From contig CAXIPT010000002.1 of NCBI GenBank assembly GCA_964030475.1, positions 2,813,176 through 2,877,175 of the forward strand: 64,000 nucleotides of DNA, read 5' to 3'. This DNA is from Tethya wilhelma. Its lineage: Eukaryota; Porifera; Demospongiae; Tethyida; Tethyidae. The notes beneath the pieces were generated by a model, which made no database searches, had not been told where the DNA came from, and was given only the letters and a program-made list of their open reading frames with translations. The position numbers were made by a program, and so were the translations under genes. Below, piece after piece: positions 1 to 11,103 of this stretch; the stretch's first letter is position 1, and every line of letters starts with the position of its first letter.

Positions 1-57
<57 letters not shown>
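1..57. repeat. (AC)n microsatellite
   Basis: Pure AC dinucleotide run at the window edge. It ends 12 bases before the splice acceptor of the AP-2 mu exon and so lies in that intron's 3' end. Confidence 0.95.
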
Positions 58-58
<1 letters not shown>

Positions 59-69
59 CTGTACCTCAG

Positions 70-232
70 GCCAGGTTCTGAGTGCCCATGTGTCAGGCCG
101 TGTCATCATGAAGAGCTTCCTGAGTGGGATGCCCGAGTGCAAGTTTGGCATGAACGACAAACTGGTGGTGGACAAACAAGCCAAACCCTCAACCCCTGAA
201 GCTGCATCACTAGAGCAACAGCTAGCAAAGAG
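70..232 (+). CDS. AP2M1: AP-2 complex subunit mu, single internal exon
   Basis: The exon encodes the start of the mu-homology domain of the clathrin adaptor AP-2 medium chain, which binds tyrosine-based sorting signals at the plasma membrane. The translation contains [11 protein letters not shown] and [15 protein letters not shown], which match the conserved AP-2 mu sequence almost residue for residue. It then runs into the variable linker ([13 protein letters not shown]). An acceptor (CTCAG) precedes base 70 and a donor (GAG|GTTTGT) follows base 232. Upstream exons would lie outside the window. The exons that should follow to the right (the rest of the mu-homology domain) are not found anywhere on the + strand, so this may be a duplicated or misassembled exon rather than part of a complete gene. 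Confidence 0.82.
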
Positions 233-235
233 GTT

Positions 236-244
236 TGTGTGTAT

Positions 245-308
<64 letters not shown>
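236..308. repeat. (TG)n microsatellite after an AP2M1 donor
   Basis: A TG dinucleotide run starts within a few bases of the splice donor of the AP-2 mu exon and abuts the interspersed repeat that follows. Confidence 0.95.
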
Positions 309-312
<4 letters not shown>

Positions 313-525
313 CATTGCCTAGCAACCATATGCAGTTTTTAAATTGCTGGTTAACTTACTGGCTGGGTGCATGGAGGTGACAAAAGAGTAGCTAGGGGGC
401 ATAGGGGGTCAATGGCAAACAAACTAGTTACATGCCTTTAATTGTGCGGCACTCGACCATGTATTGAGTGCCTCCCACTTAAGGGTCATACAACTTTTAA
501 ATTAACGTGTCAGTGTGTGTGTGAG
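309..525. repeat. Interspersed repeat R1, copy 1
   Basis: About 200 bp beginning TTTGCCATTGC and containing GGGGGTCAATG and CTTAAGGGTCAT. It recurs at 35013-35220 in the same orientation. Both copies are bracketed by TG-rich sequence. No coding potential is seen. Confidence 0.7.
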
Positions 526-965
526 TGATAGAGGCTGTGAGAGAGGGAGGGAGAGGGAATGTAAGAAGCCACTGGAAGGTATACTATAGACTAAGCATTG
601 TAAGAGTGCATGTATACTACAACCAAATGATGCCTCGTTTCATTACCTCCTGTATCCTAATGCCAGGCTTCTCACCCTAAAACTCTTTAAGTGGACAGTC
701 TACTATTAATTTTTCTTTCAGCAACAACTGCATACTGTAATGAATTTGTTGGCCTTTGTTCCCAGCCTCCTCCCTTGTAAATGTTTTCTTCAAAATCAGG
801 CCAAAGACTCCGCCCGGTAACGAGACCATGAATTGGATACACAAACAGCTAAACTTGTGCATGTGTTTTTTACAGCTACTCTACTTTTCTTTATTTATTT
901 TTGCAAGTAATTACTATATATGTGTACCTTTATACATCTTTACTATTAATAGTGACTAAACGTAC

Positions 966-1773
966 CGTAGGGATACTTTGTGTCGAGTTTGTCATTGGCT
1001 TCTCGTTGCCATGGTAACTCGTCGTCGCTACATCTGTTCGGCATGCCATTGTAGCCAATACCAACAATCTTATTCTCAGGGTTCACTATACAAGCACCAA
1101 CCTGGGTACAACAAGTAGACATGATGACCATTACCACACAATAAAACTCCTCAGTGGCAAAATGTAGTTTGTCTTATTAACTTACACTCTGTAAAGTGAA
1201 ACAAATCTTTCTAGAGTGTTAACAAGAATGGTATATCTAATATTGGTTATGAGACCTCTTATATAGCTTGCCAGAGGATGCAGTGAAGTCATAAAAGATG
1301 GAGTATTATTTTTTGTGAAGCCATTGACATTGGAAATGGTTACTTTTGGCCATATGATATGCCATATGCTAGTAAACGATGCATGCTTAGGTATAGAAAT
1401 TAAAAAAGGGTTCAGAATGCATACAGGGGTGTAAACAACGATAAAGTACCCACTGCATTTGGCAATATCCTTCAAATACCTATAGTCTCAGGGACCAGCT
1501 CCCATTAGATTATCAAATACCAGGCTGGGGGGCCCACTCTTGGTCAGTATAGAGAGCAGGTCCTGAGGACTATCAGTCGCCAGTTACTAGTTAAATCTTA
1601 CTTGTGAGTTGGGGTCTTTGCTCCTCTGTGCTGAGAGGAAAGCCACTGCCATGAAGTACTCCTCCCACTGAAGATAGTCCGACCTCTTCCTGACCTTTGG
1701 CTGAGGGGTCCCCATGACTTCATCCAAGACATCATTGGTAAGGTCTGATGAATTGGACCTCTTTCGAGATACA
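966..1773 (-). CDS. DCTD: dCMP deaminase, N-terminal two exons
   Basis: Deoxycytidylate deaminase makes dUMP for thymidylate synthesis. The exons are 1773-1602 and 1101-966, read leftward. The first encodes [20 protein letters not shown] and ends DPNSQ; the second starts [19 protein letters not shown] and ends KLDTKYPY. This is the N-terminal half of the family in order. Acceptors (TCTAG, CCCAG) and donors (CAA|GTAAG, ACG|GTACG) are present. The zinc-binding HAE and PCNEC exons should follow to the left but are not present between base 1 and 965. The first exon begins at an acceptor, so the start codon lies further upstream and was not located. Either the gene continues beyond the left edge, interleaved with the AP-2 mu exon on the other strand, or it is a truncated copy. 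Confidence 0.8.
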
Positions 1774-2205
1774 CTAGAAAAGTACACCATATACATACAT
1801 GATAGAAAAACGTACTCTGATACTGAAATTAAACATAGCTATATAAAATTATAGCTGAATGTCAAGATCATTGTATCAGTGGCATCACTGGCAGCTGAGC
1901 AAGTTGTTTCATCCGTGCAGCCGATACTTCATGTAGTAGGGAGGTATAATTATGTGACTATGGATGGTTTAACTACAGTTTTAATACCTGTGTGACTCTG
2001 ACTGTCTGTTCATATCTCTCTCTTCCTCCACCATTTTGAGTTCCCGCCAACTAAGCGCCAAAATCACGTTCCTAGCTGCGCTGAGGGATTTTCCCTTCTA
2101 CTAGCCCCACCCACAGTCACACTCACGTGCATGTGCAGTTTATGCCGGGACTGGAATTTACCGGCATTCATCACCACATCCAAGCAAATAAACAATTCTG
2201 ATTCA

Positions 2206-3349
2206 CAGTGGCGGATTTAGGGGGAGATCCAAGGGATCCATGGATCCCCCCTTTCAGCTGGAAACCCATACATGCAGCTACACAGCTACACAGATGAAAA
2301 AGTAGCGTCAAAGATCCCCCCTTTCATTTCAATTTGAAAAAAGAAAAATAATTTAAAATTTCACTGAAAATCAGTTTTTTGTGGAAGATAAAAGAGTTTC
2401 TGTCTGTGTCTTGCCGTTTTTTCGCCATTCTGGCAAAATTTTAGCTGCACGCACGCAAAAGGAGCGGATTTTCAAACCGGAAGTGGGCGTGGTTACCCAA
2501 AAATTTTCCGCGCGCTTCGCGCGCGCATTGGTTAGATCCCCCCTATATCATACGTACGGTAGTACGTATAGTAGGAATGGGCCGAATGTCCCATAGACAC
2601 AATACAAAATGTTGGTCACTATAAAATTCTAGCAAAACAAAATTAAGCCTTCAAACTTGCTCAGAGGTTCTCACTGACAGATTACCAATTGCATGCAAGG
2701 CCTAACACTCACAAAAACTTTCCTCAGCGCTCGTAGAGAGCGCTAGTGGGAAGCCACAAGAGTGCCATTTTTGTTCATCTAACTTACGTACTTACTTCCT
2801 AACTGACTTACTTGAAAAGCATTTCCAGAGAACCAGAATGTGTTGAGCCAACTTTGACAGCACAAAGTATGCTACTTAGATAACTCAAGCTTTTTGTAGG
2901 GACTAACCAGTCTCTGATTGTCTCCACACTGTAGTGTGAAAAAAGTGAATGAACAAGTAGCAAAAATTTTTTAAAAAAATGAACAGTGTAGGAATGGGTA
3001 GTGCTGTAAAAAGTATTGGAACAAGGAATGGTCTCAATTTCGGCACATGACTACTTCATTTTTTGTACCCAGGTCTGGGCCAGTAATCTAATCCTGCCAG
3101 CTATGCTTTATCCAACTTTTTAGCAGGATGGCAAGAATTTGAACCATTACATTTAACGTGATAAAATGTGATATTCAGCATTTAGCTTTATAACAATTAG
3201 CTATGAGGGATCAAAACTGAAAATGAAGTAGTCATGTGCCGAAATTGAGACCATTCCTTGTTCCAATACTTTTTACAGCACTACCCATTCCTACACTGTT
3301 TATTTTTTTAAAAAATTTTTGCTACTTGTAAAATCCTAGATCCGCCACG
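2206..3349. mobile_element. Non-autonomous DNA transposon ending in GTGGCGGAT
   Basis: The ends are inverted: CAGTGGCGGATTTAG on the left and CTAGATCCGCCACG on the right. Both flanks carry GATTCA, a likely target-site duplication. No transposase frame is seen inside. The paralogous duplicate near 11480 lacks the element, which supports insertion after the duplication. A second foldback element is nested inside. Confidence 0.72.
2953..3330. mobile_element. Foldback/MITE nested in a larger transposon
   Basis: A near-palindromic element with arms of roughly 110 bp. The left arm contains GTGTAGGAATGGGTAGTGC and the right arm its reverse complement, ending CTACTTGT. A degenerate single arm of the same family lies at 7293-7400. 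It is non-coding. Confidence 0.8.
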
Positions 3350-3754
3350 GATTCAAGACTTGGACAAAGATCATCCGTGACAAACCAATGAGAAAAAGTC
3401 TTTAGTAAAGCTATATGACTGAATCACAGCCTTTGTGGATGAGTGACAGAGTGACTAGATCCTTCAAGTTCCTTAGGCACTGTCTTTGAATCAGAGGTAC
3501 TTACATGATATAAGCCAGTGCCCTGTATACGGAAAAGCCTTTGCATAAGACATGGCATTGTGATGCTCTCTTATCATCTCTTGAAAGTACCTCATCCACT
3601 AACAAAACAGCCACCAGTACGGGTGTATATCCAATCCTGGGGATGTTTCAAACTAAAGTAAATGAGGATTATGGTTCTAGTTGATATAGTAGGAAATGAT
3701 ATTTTGAGAGTTGGCAGTTTAGAAAGTGACATTTTGGGAGTTGAGATTCTGGGA

Positions 3755-3806
3755 GGCCATCTGGTCAACATTTCTGACAAATAGCTATTGGGTGCATTTT
3801 CACTGA
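3755..3806 (-). pseudogene. Death-domain exon fragment
   Basis: Read on the minus strand the segment encodes SENAPNSYLSEMLTRW, identical to part of the Death domain at 11900-11960 on the plus strand. The flanking sequence on both sides is not coding, so this is an isolated, inverted relic of an NLR-type gene. Confidence 0.65.
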
Positions 3807-3889
3807 ACATGACATTTATGTTTGAAATTCTTGCTTTTACAATGTCATGTGCTAGCCAAATGGGCTGAATTTTTTGACATACCAGCATA

Positions 3890-4828
3890 ACGGGCTGCTA
3901 TTTTGTTGGTTTAACAGAATCTGACCACATGGAGTGAATGCCCTGTAGTCTCTGACTGTCTCAGCATGCATATATATATGCAGTCACCTATTATCAGTAT
4001 TATGATCAAGAGTCATTAAGAAACCTTCATTAAGGGTGCATGTATGCATGACCAATATACATGCTAGCTAGCAGGTATATATATGTCTCTAGCAACTAAT
4101 TGAGGTTACAATAATAATTGCTATGCATGAGCAAAACGTCAATGACAGTGTCACACTATAATACTGTAACAATAATAATATTATCACATATAATTATGAT
4201 TATTAATTCCACTGTTTACAACTATTATTAATAGTGTCTCCAAATGCAGAAATTAAGAGCTATATCTTTGTAACATCATTATTTAAAACTTGATTGGTCT
4301 GTATTGATTGTAAGATCATTATTTTTTACTTAACTTGTCAATGAGTCATTTTAATGAAGGTATATATTATTATACATCTCATTCTTTGTTCCACTTATTG
4401 GCAGCTGCATGTGCAGTGAATATTTGTAAGATACAATTATTATTAAATTTTTAGTGAAATCAATGTACAGCAGTCACTATACTATAAAAGCTTCTACCGA
4501 TTTTTACAGAGGAGATTTACAGCAAAGTCATTGAGTCAGACATAAAATCTCTTCATTATGTACATAACGCAAGGGATGGCAAAAACTTGCATGATTTCCC
4601 TCTAAAGAAAGGATTGGTGTAGAATTCAAAGTAGGTCTATAATTCAAAGGCAATTTTGCATCTTACTATGCCAATGTCTACATTTACTGATTGGGCCTAA
4701 AATGGCATCCATAACCACCTATACCATTTCCCATGATTCGAGTCTCAATTAAATGCTTCAGAACAAAATTCAGTAATCTGCATAGCAGGCTAGCTACAAT
4801 TTCTCTTTTCTATGTATAACATAAAAAA
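3890..4828. other. AT-rich intergenic stretch
   Basis: Downstream of the aerolysin-like gene. I see no credible exon, RNA gene or structured repeat here, only AT-rich sequence with short ATT/AAT runs. Confidence 0.5.
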
Positions 4829-5953
4829 TTATAAGTACCTACCTGAAGCTTTTTTCCATTCCTGGAATTTGTTGAAATCTTCAATACTAGCAAAGGTTTC
4901 ACCAGTCTCCGCATCATTAAATTTTATATCATCTGCTTGCACTTTAAATGTATCACCATAGTATCCATTGAGCTGTGTAACTACAAGCTTTGCTCCTGGG
5001 GCAACAGTTGTCTTCACAGTTTTGGAAACAGTCTTACTAAAGGTTTGTGAAGATTGTTTCTGCCAGGTGTGGCTATACTTAAGGCTAGCAGAAAATTTTC
5101 CGAATGCTGATTGAATCTCATAGCCTAGTGATACTTCCAACGAATCTGTGATTGTTTCTCCATTGGTTTTGCTAATTCCAATAGTAATAGTGTATGACCA
5201 TTCAGTATCCCTGTTGTGGCCCGTGTTATCAATGTGATCGACATAGGCATAACCATCAGCAGTTTTTGGCGTATATATATACCAAGTTTGCGGAGAGTTA
5301 CTTTTTGTAGCATATTTTAAATGAAAAGGCTCACTATTACCTACAATCAGATATGGACCACGATCATCCGCAGACTTCAGTTGCATTGATTTAAATGTTC
5401 CATCGGCTGTATAATTTTTAATGTTTTCTCCGTGGAATCCAAAAACTGATGGATAACTCTTTGGGTCACCAAACTCTCTCAGCACGCAGACAGGAGGCCC
5501 AAACAAATTTTCTTTGGTTGAGAGTGTAATGTAGAAGTTTCTAAAAAGCATACTCTCAAAAGTAATTATGTATTTTGGGGGATGCCCAAAATACGACAAT
5601 CGCCATTTAAACTTGATATCTTCAACTATTTGATCTTTGGCTGCAACTTGAAGAGTTATTGGTGCCTTGTGTGAAGCGTCATCAATCATGAAATCAGTTG
5701 CTGCACACCAATTGCCTTTGTAACGATCACTTGCTTCAATATAGACAACTAAACCATCAAGTTGCTTCAACACATCGCTGTCAGTTGTTGCTGCAGAAGT
5801 AGCTCTATTGCTGTTGTAGATTGGCTTCTGCATTGGTGAGCTCTGGATATTCTCAACGGAATCAAAGGTTGCAGATGCTACAGACCAGTGAATGAGAACA
5901 AACATGGTGAGGAAAAACAGTTTCTGGATCATTGTGACAGCGATTATTCCCAC
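4829..5953 (-). CDS. Secreted aerolysin-like beta-pore-forming protein
   Basis: A 374-residue frame with an N-terminal hydrophobic signal sequence (about residues 9-29, ending SVASA). The C-terminal half has the alternating polar/hydrophobic strands rich in Ser, Thr and Lys that characterise the aerolysin/ETX-MTX2 fold, including SLGYEIQSAFGKFSASLKYS, then TFSKTVSKTVKTTVAPGAK. The N-terminal half (about 45-210) is not recognised and would be the binding region. Known family members are secreted, oligomerise and insert a beta-barrel in target membranes. In animals they serve in defence, digestion or endolysosomal roles. Met at 5953 or the in-frame Met at 5932 could start. A perfect splice-donor-like CAG|GTAGGT overlaps the last five codons, so a further 3' exon is possible, though none was recognised. 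Assignment rests on pattern, not on a database search. Confidence 0.7.
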   Translation of the reverse strand: MGIIAVTMIQKLFFLTMFVLIHWSVASATFDSVENIQSSPMQKPIYNSNRATSAATTDSDVLKQLDGLVVYIEASDRYKGNWCAATDFMIDDASHKAPITLQVAAKDQIVEDIKFKWRLSYFGHPPKYIITFESMLFRNFYITLSTKENLFGPPVCVLREFGDPKSYPSVFGFHGENIKNYTADGTFKSMQLKSADDRGPYLIVGNSEPFHLKYATKSNSPQTWYIYTPKTADGYAYVDHIDNTGHNRDTEWSYTITIGISKTNGETITDSLEVSLGYEIQSAFGKFSASLKYSHTWQKQSSQTFSKTVSKTVKTTVAPGAKLVVTQLNGYYGDTFKVQADDIKFNDAETGETFASIEDFNKFQEWKKASGRYL

Positions 5954-6007
5954 ATAAGCACAATGTAGTTTAAGACCAAGTGCACATGTAGATATTGCAT
6001 GGTGGTA

Positions 6008-6015
6008 TATTTATA
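6008..6015 (-). promoter_or_regulatory. TATA box of the aerolysin-like gene
   Basis: TATAAATA on the minus strand, about 55 bases upstream of the first ATG at 5953. The spacing allows a short 5' leader. Confidence 0.5.
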
Positions 6016-6704
6016 TCCTTTTTCACAAATTCTATTTTTAGCGAAGTCAGGTGACATTAAAAATAAAAATAGCATTGTGTAGGAATGAAGCCAGTATACG
6101 CATGGCCGCACATGATACTACAATATCATGCATACCAAGGTCCAAAAGTAAACACAAACAAAGGAATAATTTTACTTTCGGCAAAAAGATATCTACTAAT
6201 AATATAATAATAATTATATATTTTACCACATATCAATTGAAACGAAGAACAGAATGGACGGACTATACATGCATGCACTGGCCATCATGTGAAGTCATCA
6301 GACCATGGCATGGCATTGCATTCAGCTTGAACTTGAAAAAGACCACACCAAATAGGTCACACGTACCCTAGTATAGTAATTTAAAATTAATTGTGTGTTA
6401 TCATGGCACAATGGTATTATTAATATATAATTTTATAGTGATCGAGAACCATTACTTTTGCATTCAATATTGTGCGATGTATAGCGATCATTGATTGTGT
6501 GTATAGTAGCTATAGAAGTCATTACAAAAATCTCAGTAGTTTACACTTTTTTCACTATTATACTTGCTAGTTTTTTTGGAATGCTGTTACACAGGTTGCA
6601 CATTCTTATGTAACTTTTTGCTCTTTAAAACTACTTCTTTGGAGTAACTGTTTATATACTTCTTTGGAGTAACTGTTTATATAATAGATTATTTTTTTGG
6701 TGCA
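6016..6704. other. Intergenic, no gene seen
   Basis: AT-rich sequence upstream of the aerolysin-like gene. A 25-bp direct repeat (CTTCTTTGGAGTAACTG) occurs twice at about 6635-6680. No coding or RNA signal is recognised. Confidence 0.45.
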
Positions 6705-7245
6705 CAACTTAGGAACAGTTGCATTAATTACAAATTAAATATGTGCACAACTTAATTCTGAAATCGTAGCTGCATGTGGGAACAAACAGATACATTAATA
6801 ATTGCGATATGCACAGTAAGGTGCTTAAAAACGTGACATGAATCCGTAGTACAACAAACATGGGTACATGCATGACAACTCTAAACAAAAGATGCAATTA
6901 GGAATAACAATTGAATTACAAGATGCATTTTACATGCATGCATATGAAAAAAATTGGGACATGCTTAGCTATTATATTAATAGAGGTACTGTAAGCCAAC
7001 ACTTTGGTGCTGATGAGTGATAATGAGCTACCTTTTACTTCATATCTGTACATTTTAATGCAGAAATTTTATCTTCGAATTGGCACAAAAACAGCACTAG
7101 ATTATCATCTGAAATCATGAGCATAATACTACACTCTTTAGGGAACATGTAATTAAGCGAATTGGAAATTTTTTGTACCCATGCACACAGAAGCAGAGCT
7201 ATAGTTAAAGGGTCACACTTCTGCATGCTTTGGGTGCATGCTTTA
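6705..7245. repeat. Diverged local duplication, copy 1
   Basis: Starts GTGCACAACTTAGGAACAG and ends in CACAGAAGCAGAGC. It is collinear with 7885-8425, and a partial third copy lies at about 7765-7880. No open frame is conserved between copies, so it is treated as non-coding. Confidence 0.65.
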
Positions 7246-7292
7246 AGTATCTCTGGCCACTACAGGATTATAATTGAACAGTTCATAAATAT

Positions 7293-7400
7293 ATAGTAAA
7301 AATTTCAAAAAAATAAGTAGTGTAGGAATGGGCAGTGCCGCAAAAATTACTGGAACAAGGCTGTCTCAATTACGGCACAGGGCAAGCTTGCTCTGTGCCG
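7293..7400. mobile_element. Single arm of the 2953-3330 foldback family
   Basis: Contains GTGTAGGAATGGGCAGTGC and a GGAACAAGG...CTCAATTACGGCAC segment matching one arm of the nested element at 2953-3330. It abuts a GA/TG simple repeat. Confidence 0.6.
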
Positions 7401-7884
7401 AAATTGACTCTCTCTCTTAAGAGAGAGGGGGAGAGAGAGAGAGAGTGTGTGTGTGTGTGTATGTGGTGTGTGTGTGTGATTGAGGCTGGGAGGGATGGAG
7501 TATAAGAAGCCTTGATACTCAGCCCCTCAGGATGTACAAGAATCTATAAGTCAACTTCAATGATATGCTTGTAGAATGTTATAACTGCTTTCTGCAATTA
7601 AGGTTCTTGGCTTCATTGCCCATGTACATTGAGCAGTGAGTATCACCCTTGGTCCCCAGTTTTCGCTAATTGGCACCTGCTGGATCCAAGGTAATCTGCT
7701 ATGTATTCAGCAATGGGATAATTAAGATAGACATGAGCATTTTGAGGGAAAACTTCTTCAAACTACTTAGGAACAATTGTATTACAATGTGACAACTTAT
7801 GGAATTGTAGCCGTGGAAACACACGATTGCATGCATTAATGCCATGTACACAATAAACAACTTTAAATAACATGATTTTAGTAG

Positions 7885-8425
7885 GTGCACAACTTAGGAA
7901 CAGTTGCATTACAATTATGTACACAACTTAATTCCAGAATTGTAACTGTGCATGGGAACAACTGTGCATGCATTAATTGCAATGTACACAATTATAAAGC
8001 ACTTAAAGAAAACATGATTTGGTAGTACAGTATACACATGGGTACATAACAACTCCAACTTATCCAGAATTGTAGCTGGAGGAACAAAACTGAATGCATT
8101 AATTGCAATGTACACAATAAGGCAATAAAAAACACGATTCGGTAGTACAGCAAACATGGGTACATAACAACTCCAACTTAAAACAAAGGATGCAATTAGG
8201 AATGACATAATAACTTGCAACATGCAGTTTAAATGTATACACGACAGTGAGATATACCTTTCACTTCATGTCTGTACATTTCTATGGAAAAATTTATCTT
8301 AAAATTGGCACAAAAACAGCTGCAGTAGATATCATCTGAAATCATGAGTATAACCACGTTCCTTAGGGAACATATAAATATTTGTACCCACACAGAAGCT
8401 GAGATATGGTTGGTGGGTCGCAGCT
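7885..8425. repeat. Diverged local duplication, copy 2
   Basis: Second copy of the unit at 6705-7245, with an additional internal repetition of the segment containing GAATTGTA and AATGCATTAATTGCAATGT. Confidence 0.65.
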
Positions 8426-9239
8426 AGCCTTTCCCCACAAACAGTTAAATATCGAACTTCTTCATTTTTAATTTGGCACTAAAGTGGGGACCGGTATAGA
8501 GCTTATTTTTTTATATCAATAGAAAGCACTCAGCCTGCACAACAACCCTATATAAGTTGGAAATTTTTGTTTAGCGGCCACTCAGTAAAAAAATTATTAT
8601 TCAGCAAAGATCTTCGCAATACTTTTTCCCCTATACTCCAATCCCAATATTTAGCGCGGATTGGTGTTAATCCAAAGTGAATGTCCTCCTACTTCTCCAT
8701 AATATGTACTATATTTTTTGTGTGTGTGTGTGTGTGTGTGTGAGGAAAATAGGGAGGCAGGGAGTGTAAGAAGCCACTGGAAGATACCTTATTGTCACAA
8801 ATATTAAAAGCATATACTGATTTTAGTGATTGGGTGGAAAATCGCTAAATAAACAGGGCGCAAAATATTCATCATCAAACAATATTTGTTTAATTAGAAC
8901 ATGAAATTTCAAATCATTTATTCTTCAGTTTCTGTCATGACTAAGTCTCACTGCTTGAGACTATAAGCTATGTTCAAGCATAGATAGAGTATGATTCAAG
9001 CTTCAGCTCTTCATCAGATGGTTACTTCATAGCTTCTGTCATGCACATACGTACAGTCTAGCTGCTTTGCTATAGGTGGCAACGTGCATTGTATTTCTGC
9101 GTTTTTGCACACAAATAATTTTGGTGTGACACAAATCAATAGAAAGTGTCTGGCTTGTTCTTGATATTGGGCAGTGAATTGACTGTAGCTAAATCCTTTC
9201 TTTTCAAAATTGTTACATTTTAGAACTTTATTTGCAACA
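8426..9239. other. Intergenic, simple repeats only
   Basis: Contains a short TG run (about 8719-8742) followed by GTAAGAAGCCACTGGAAG, which also occurs near 562 and in part near 7503. No gene is recognised. Confidence 0.45.
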
Positions 9240-9645
9240 AAACGGTATAGATCTAAGCATTGCAAGAGTGTACTACAGTTAATATCAAGCAAAATATGCC
9301 CAGCTGGTTTCACTAACTCATGTCTCTGTCGCCTAGTGCCAAGCTTCTCATTCCTTAGCTCTTTAATTGGACTACTACTGTCTTCAGCAGTAAGTGATGT
9401 ACTTGCATAATATTATTGTAATGGCCTTTGTTTCCAGGCTCCTCCCTTGTGAATTTTCTCTTCAAAATAAGGCTGAAGACTCCACCTAGCTGGGAACATG
9501 GCTATGAATTGGGTAGACAAACAGCTAGACTTTTGCATGTGTTTCTTAGACTACTTCTCCTATTTATTTTTGCATGTAAACATATGTATGCCTTTACACA
9601 TCTTTTTACTTATAAATAATTAGCCTATATAGTGACTAAAAACGT

Positions 9646-11103
9646 ACCAGTAGGGATCTTTTGTGTCCAGTTTGTCATTGGCTTCTCATTGCCATGGTAC
9701 AACTCATCGTCACTACTGTAACATCTGTTTGGCATGCCATATTGTAGCCAATACCAACAATCTTAATTCTGAGGGTTCCCAATACAAGCACCAACCTGTG
9801 AGTATAGACAGAAAGTTTGACAAGTAGAAATGATGACTATTACCTCACAAAATCTAGATCTTGTGGGGGGAACCTTTAATGACATTGGGTATACATACTT
9901 TTTCAGTAACCTTCTATAAAAGGGTGTATAATATGGTAAACTAGTTTGGCTAGAGCTTAAACGAAATTTCAGGATGCACTAGCAAGTGCAAGCTAGACCT
10001 CCTTTGGAGGCGGTACAATAATTATTTTGTCATCAAAAATTGGAAGTATTTGGGAAGTGATATATACTGGAAATAGTTTCTTTTTGCTATACGGAAGTAA
10101 ATGACAGCTGTCCATATCACTCCTGTACATTAATTTTTGTTTATACAATAAATACAAACATATCTGTATACCCGTGGCCAAATAGAAGTATAAATCATAT
10201 TGCTTCTGTATGTCAAAAAGTACAGTTAATATTATTATACTAGTATAGATAATTTTGGTGTGAATGTTTAACTATTTACGCGAGCTTCTCAACATGTGAG
10301 ACACGCCCACTGGTTGGCAAAAGTGTGCTCTCTATGCATTTGCCATAAAAAAAATCGAGTATCAAAATTGTCGGTTGCAAAATAGCTTCGTTTTCCAGCA
10401 TTTGAAGGCTAAATGAAAGAACTCACCCAAGAGAAGTTATTTTTGCTGAAATAGCCCCGAAAATGATCCCTCCTTGACAGGTAACGTTCAGAAAGTTGAC
10501 CATACATTTTCTACGGTGCCAATCAGTGGGCGTGGCTTACATGGGCCCATTGAAATGTACAGTCAACTTTCTGAACGTTGCCTGTCAAGAATGCATCACT
10601 TTCAGAGGCTGTTTCAACAAAACATAACTTCGAATTCTCTAGGGTAAGTTCTTTCATTTTAGCCTTCAAACGCTGGAAAACGAAGCTATTTTGTAACAAT
10701 TTTGATACTCAATTTTTCTATGGCAAACGCTACGCTTTTGCCAACCAGTGGGTGTGTCTCACACATTGAGAAGCTTGCATAAATTAGCTAAATGTTCACA
10801 CCAAAATCATTTATCTGTATTGTATACCCAAAGTAATTGTCCTTTGGATTCAGACTGAGATTTGCTTAATCATGCAGCAGTAAAATTATCGGGGGAGTGT
10901 GTATAAGTCTTACTTGTGAGTTGGGGTCTTTGCTCCTCTGTGCTGAGAGGCCTTGAAAGCCTCTGCCATGAAGTACTCCTCCCACTGAAGATAGTCTCTT
11001 CCAGTGACCTTTGGCGGAGGGGGTCCCCATATGGCTTTATCAATGACATCATCGGTCAGGTCTGATGAATTGGACCTCTTTTGAGATACACTAGAAAAGT
11101 ACA
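9646..11103 (-). pseudogene. dCMP deaminase duplicate, decayed
   Basis: Copy of the two DCTD exons. The first-exon copy (11103-10917) keeps [14 protein letters not shown], then loses frame through a small insertion just before the [19 protein letters not shown] segment. The second-exon copy (about 9797-9650) has several single-base indels in the region equivalent to the GYNGMPN motif. It cannot encode the enzyme. A 560 bp foldback element sits between the two exon relics. Confidence 0.8.
10251..10809. mobile_element. Palindromic MITE, about 240-bp arms
   Basis: The left arm begins AATTTTGGTGTGAATG and the right arm ends CACCAAAAT. Between them GACACGCCCACTGGTTGGCA, TTGAAGGCTAAATGAAAGA and GTTCAGAAAGTTGAC each recur in reverse complement. 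There is no transposase. It is present only in copy 2 of the segmental duplication. Confidence 0.8.

Larger units (their letters stand above)
590..3690. repeat. Segmental duplication, copy 1
   Basis: This stretch, carrying the dCMP deaminase exons, the putative promoter side and flanking sequence, is collinear and similar to about 9240-11690. Shared landmarks are CTAAGCATTG near 590, the deaminase exons, and AAATGAGGAT near 3660. Copy 1 is longer because a 1.1 kb transposon (2206-3349) lies in it. Many small indels show that the duplication is old. Confidence 0.75.

Noticed and set aside
90..380. 96-residue frame continuing through the TG repeat
   Set aside because: Only the part up to 232 is exon. 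The VCVCVC tail is a translated microsatellite beyond a splice donor.
3592..3888. 98-residue minus-strand frame as a whole gene
   Set aside because: Only a 16-residue patch matches a Death domain. The rest has no similarity to the source exon.
7915..8223. 102-residue minus-strand frame in repeat copy 2
   Set aside because: Not conserved in repeat copy 1, with composition typical of AT-rich non-coding DNA.
6705..8425. CRISPR-like or regulated tandem array
   Set aside because: Only two to three long diverged copies without regular spacers. It is a local duplication in a eukaryotic genome.
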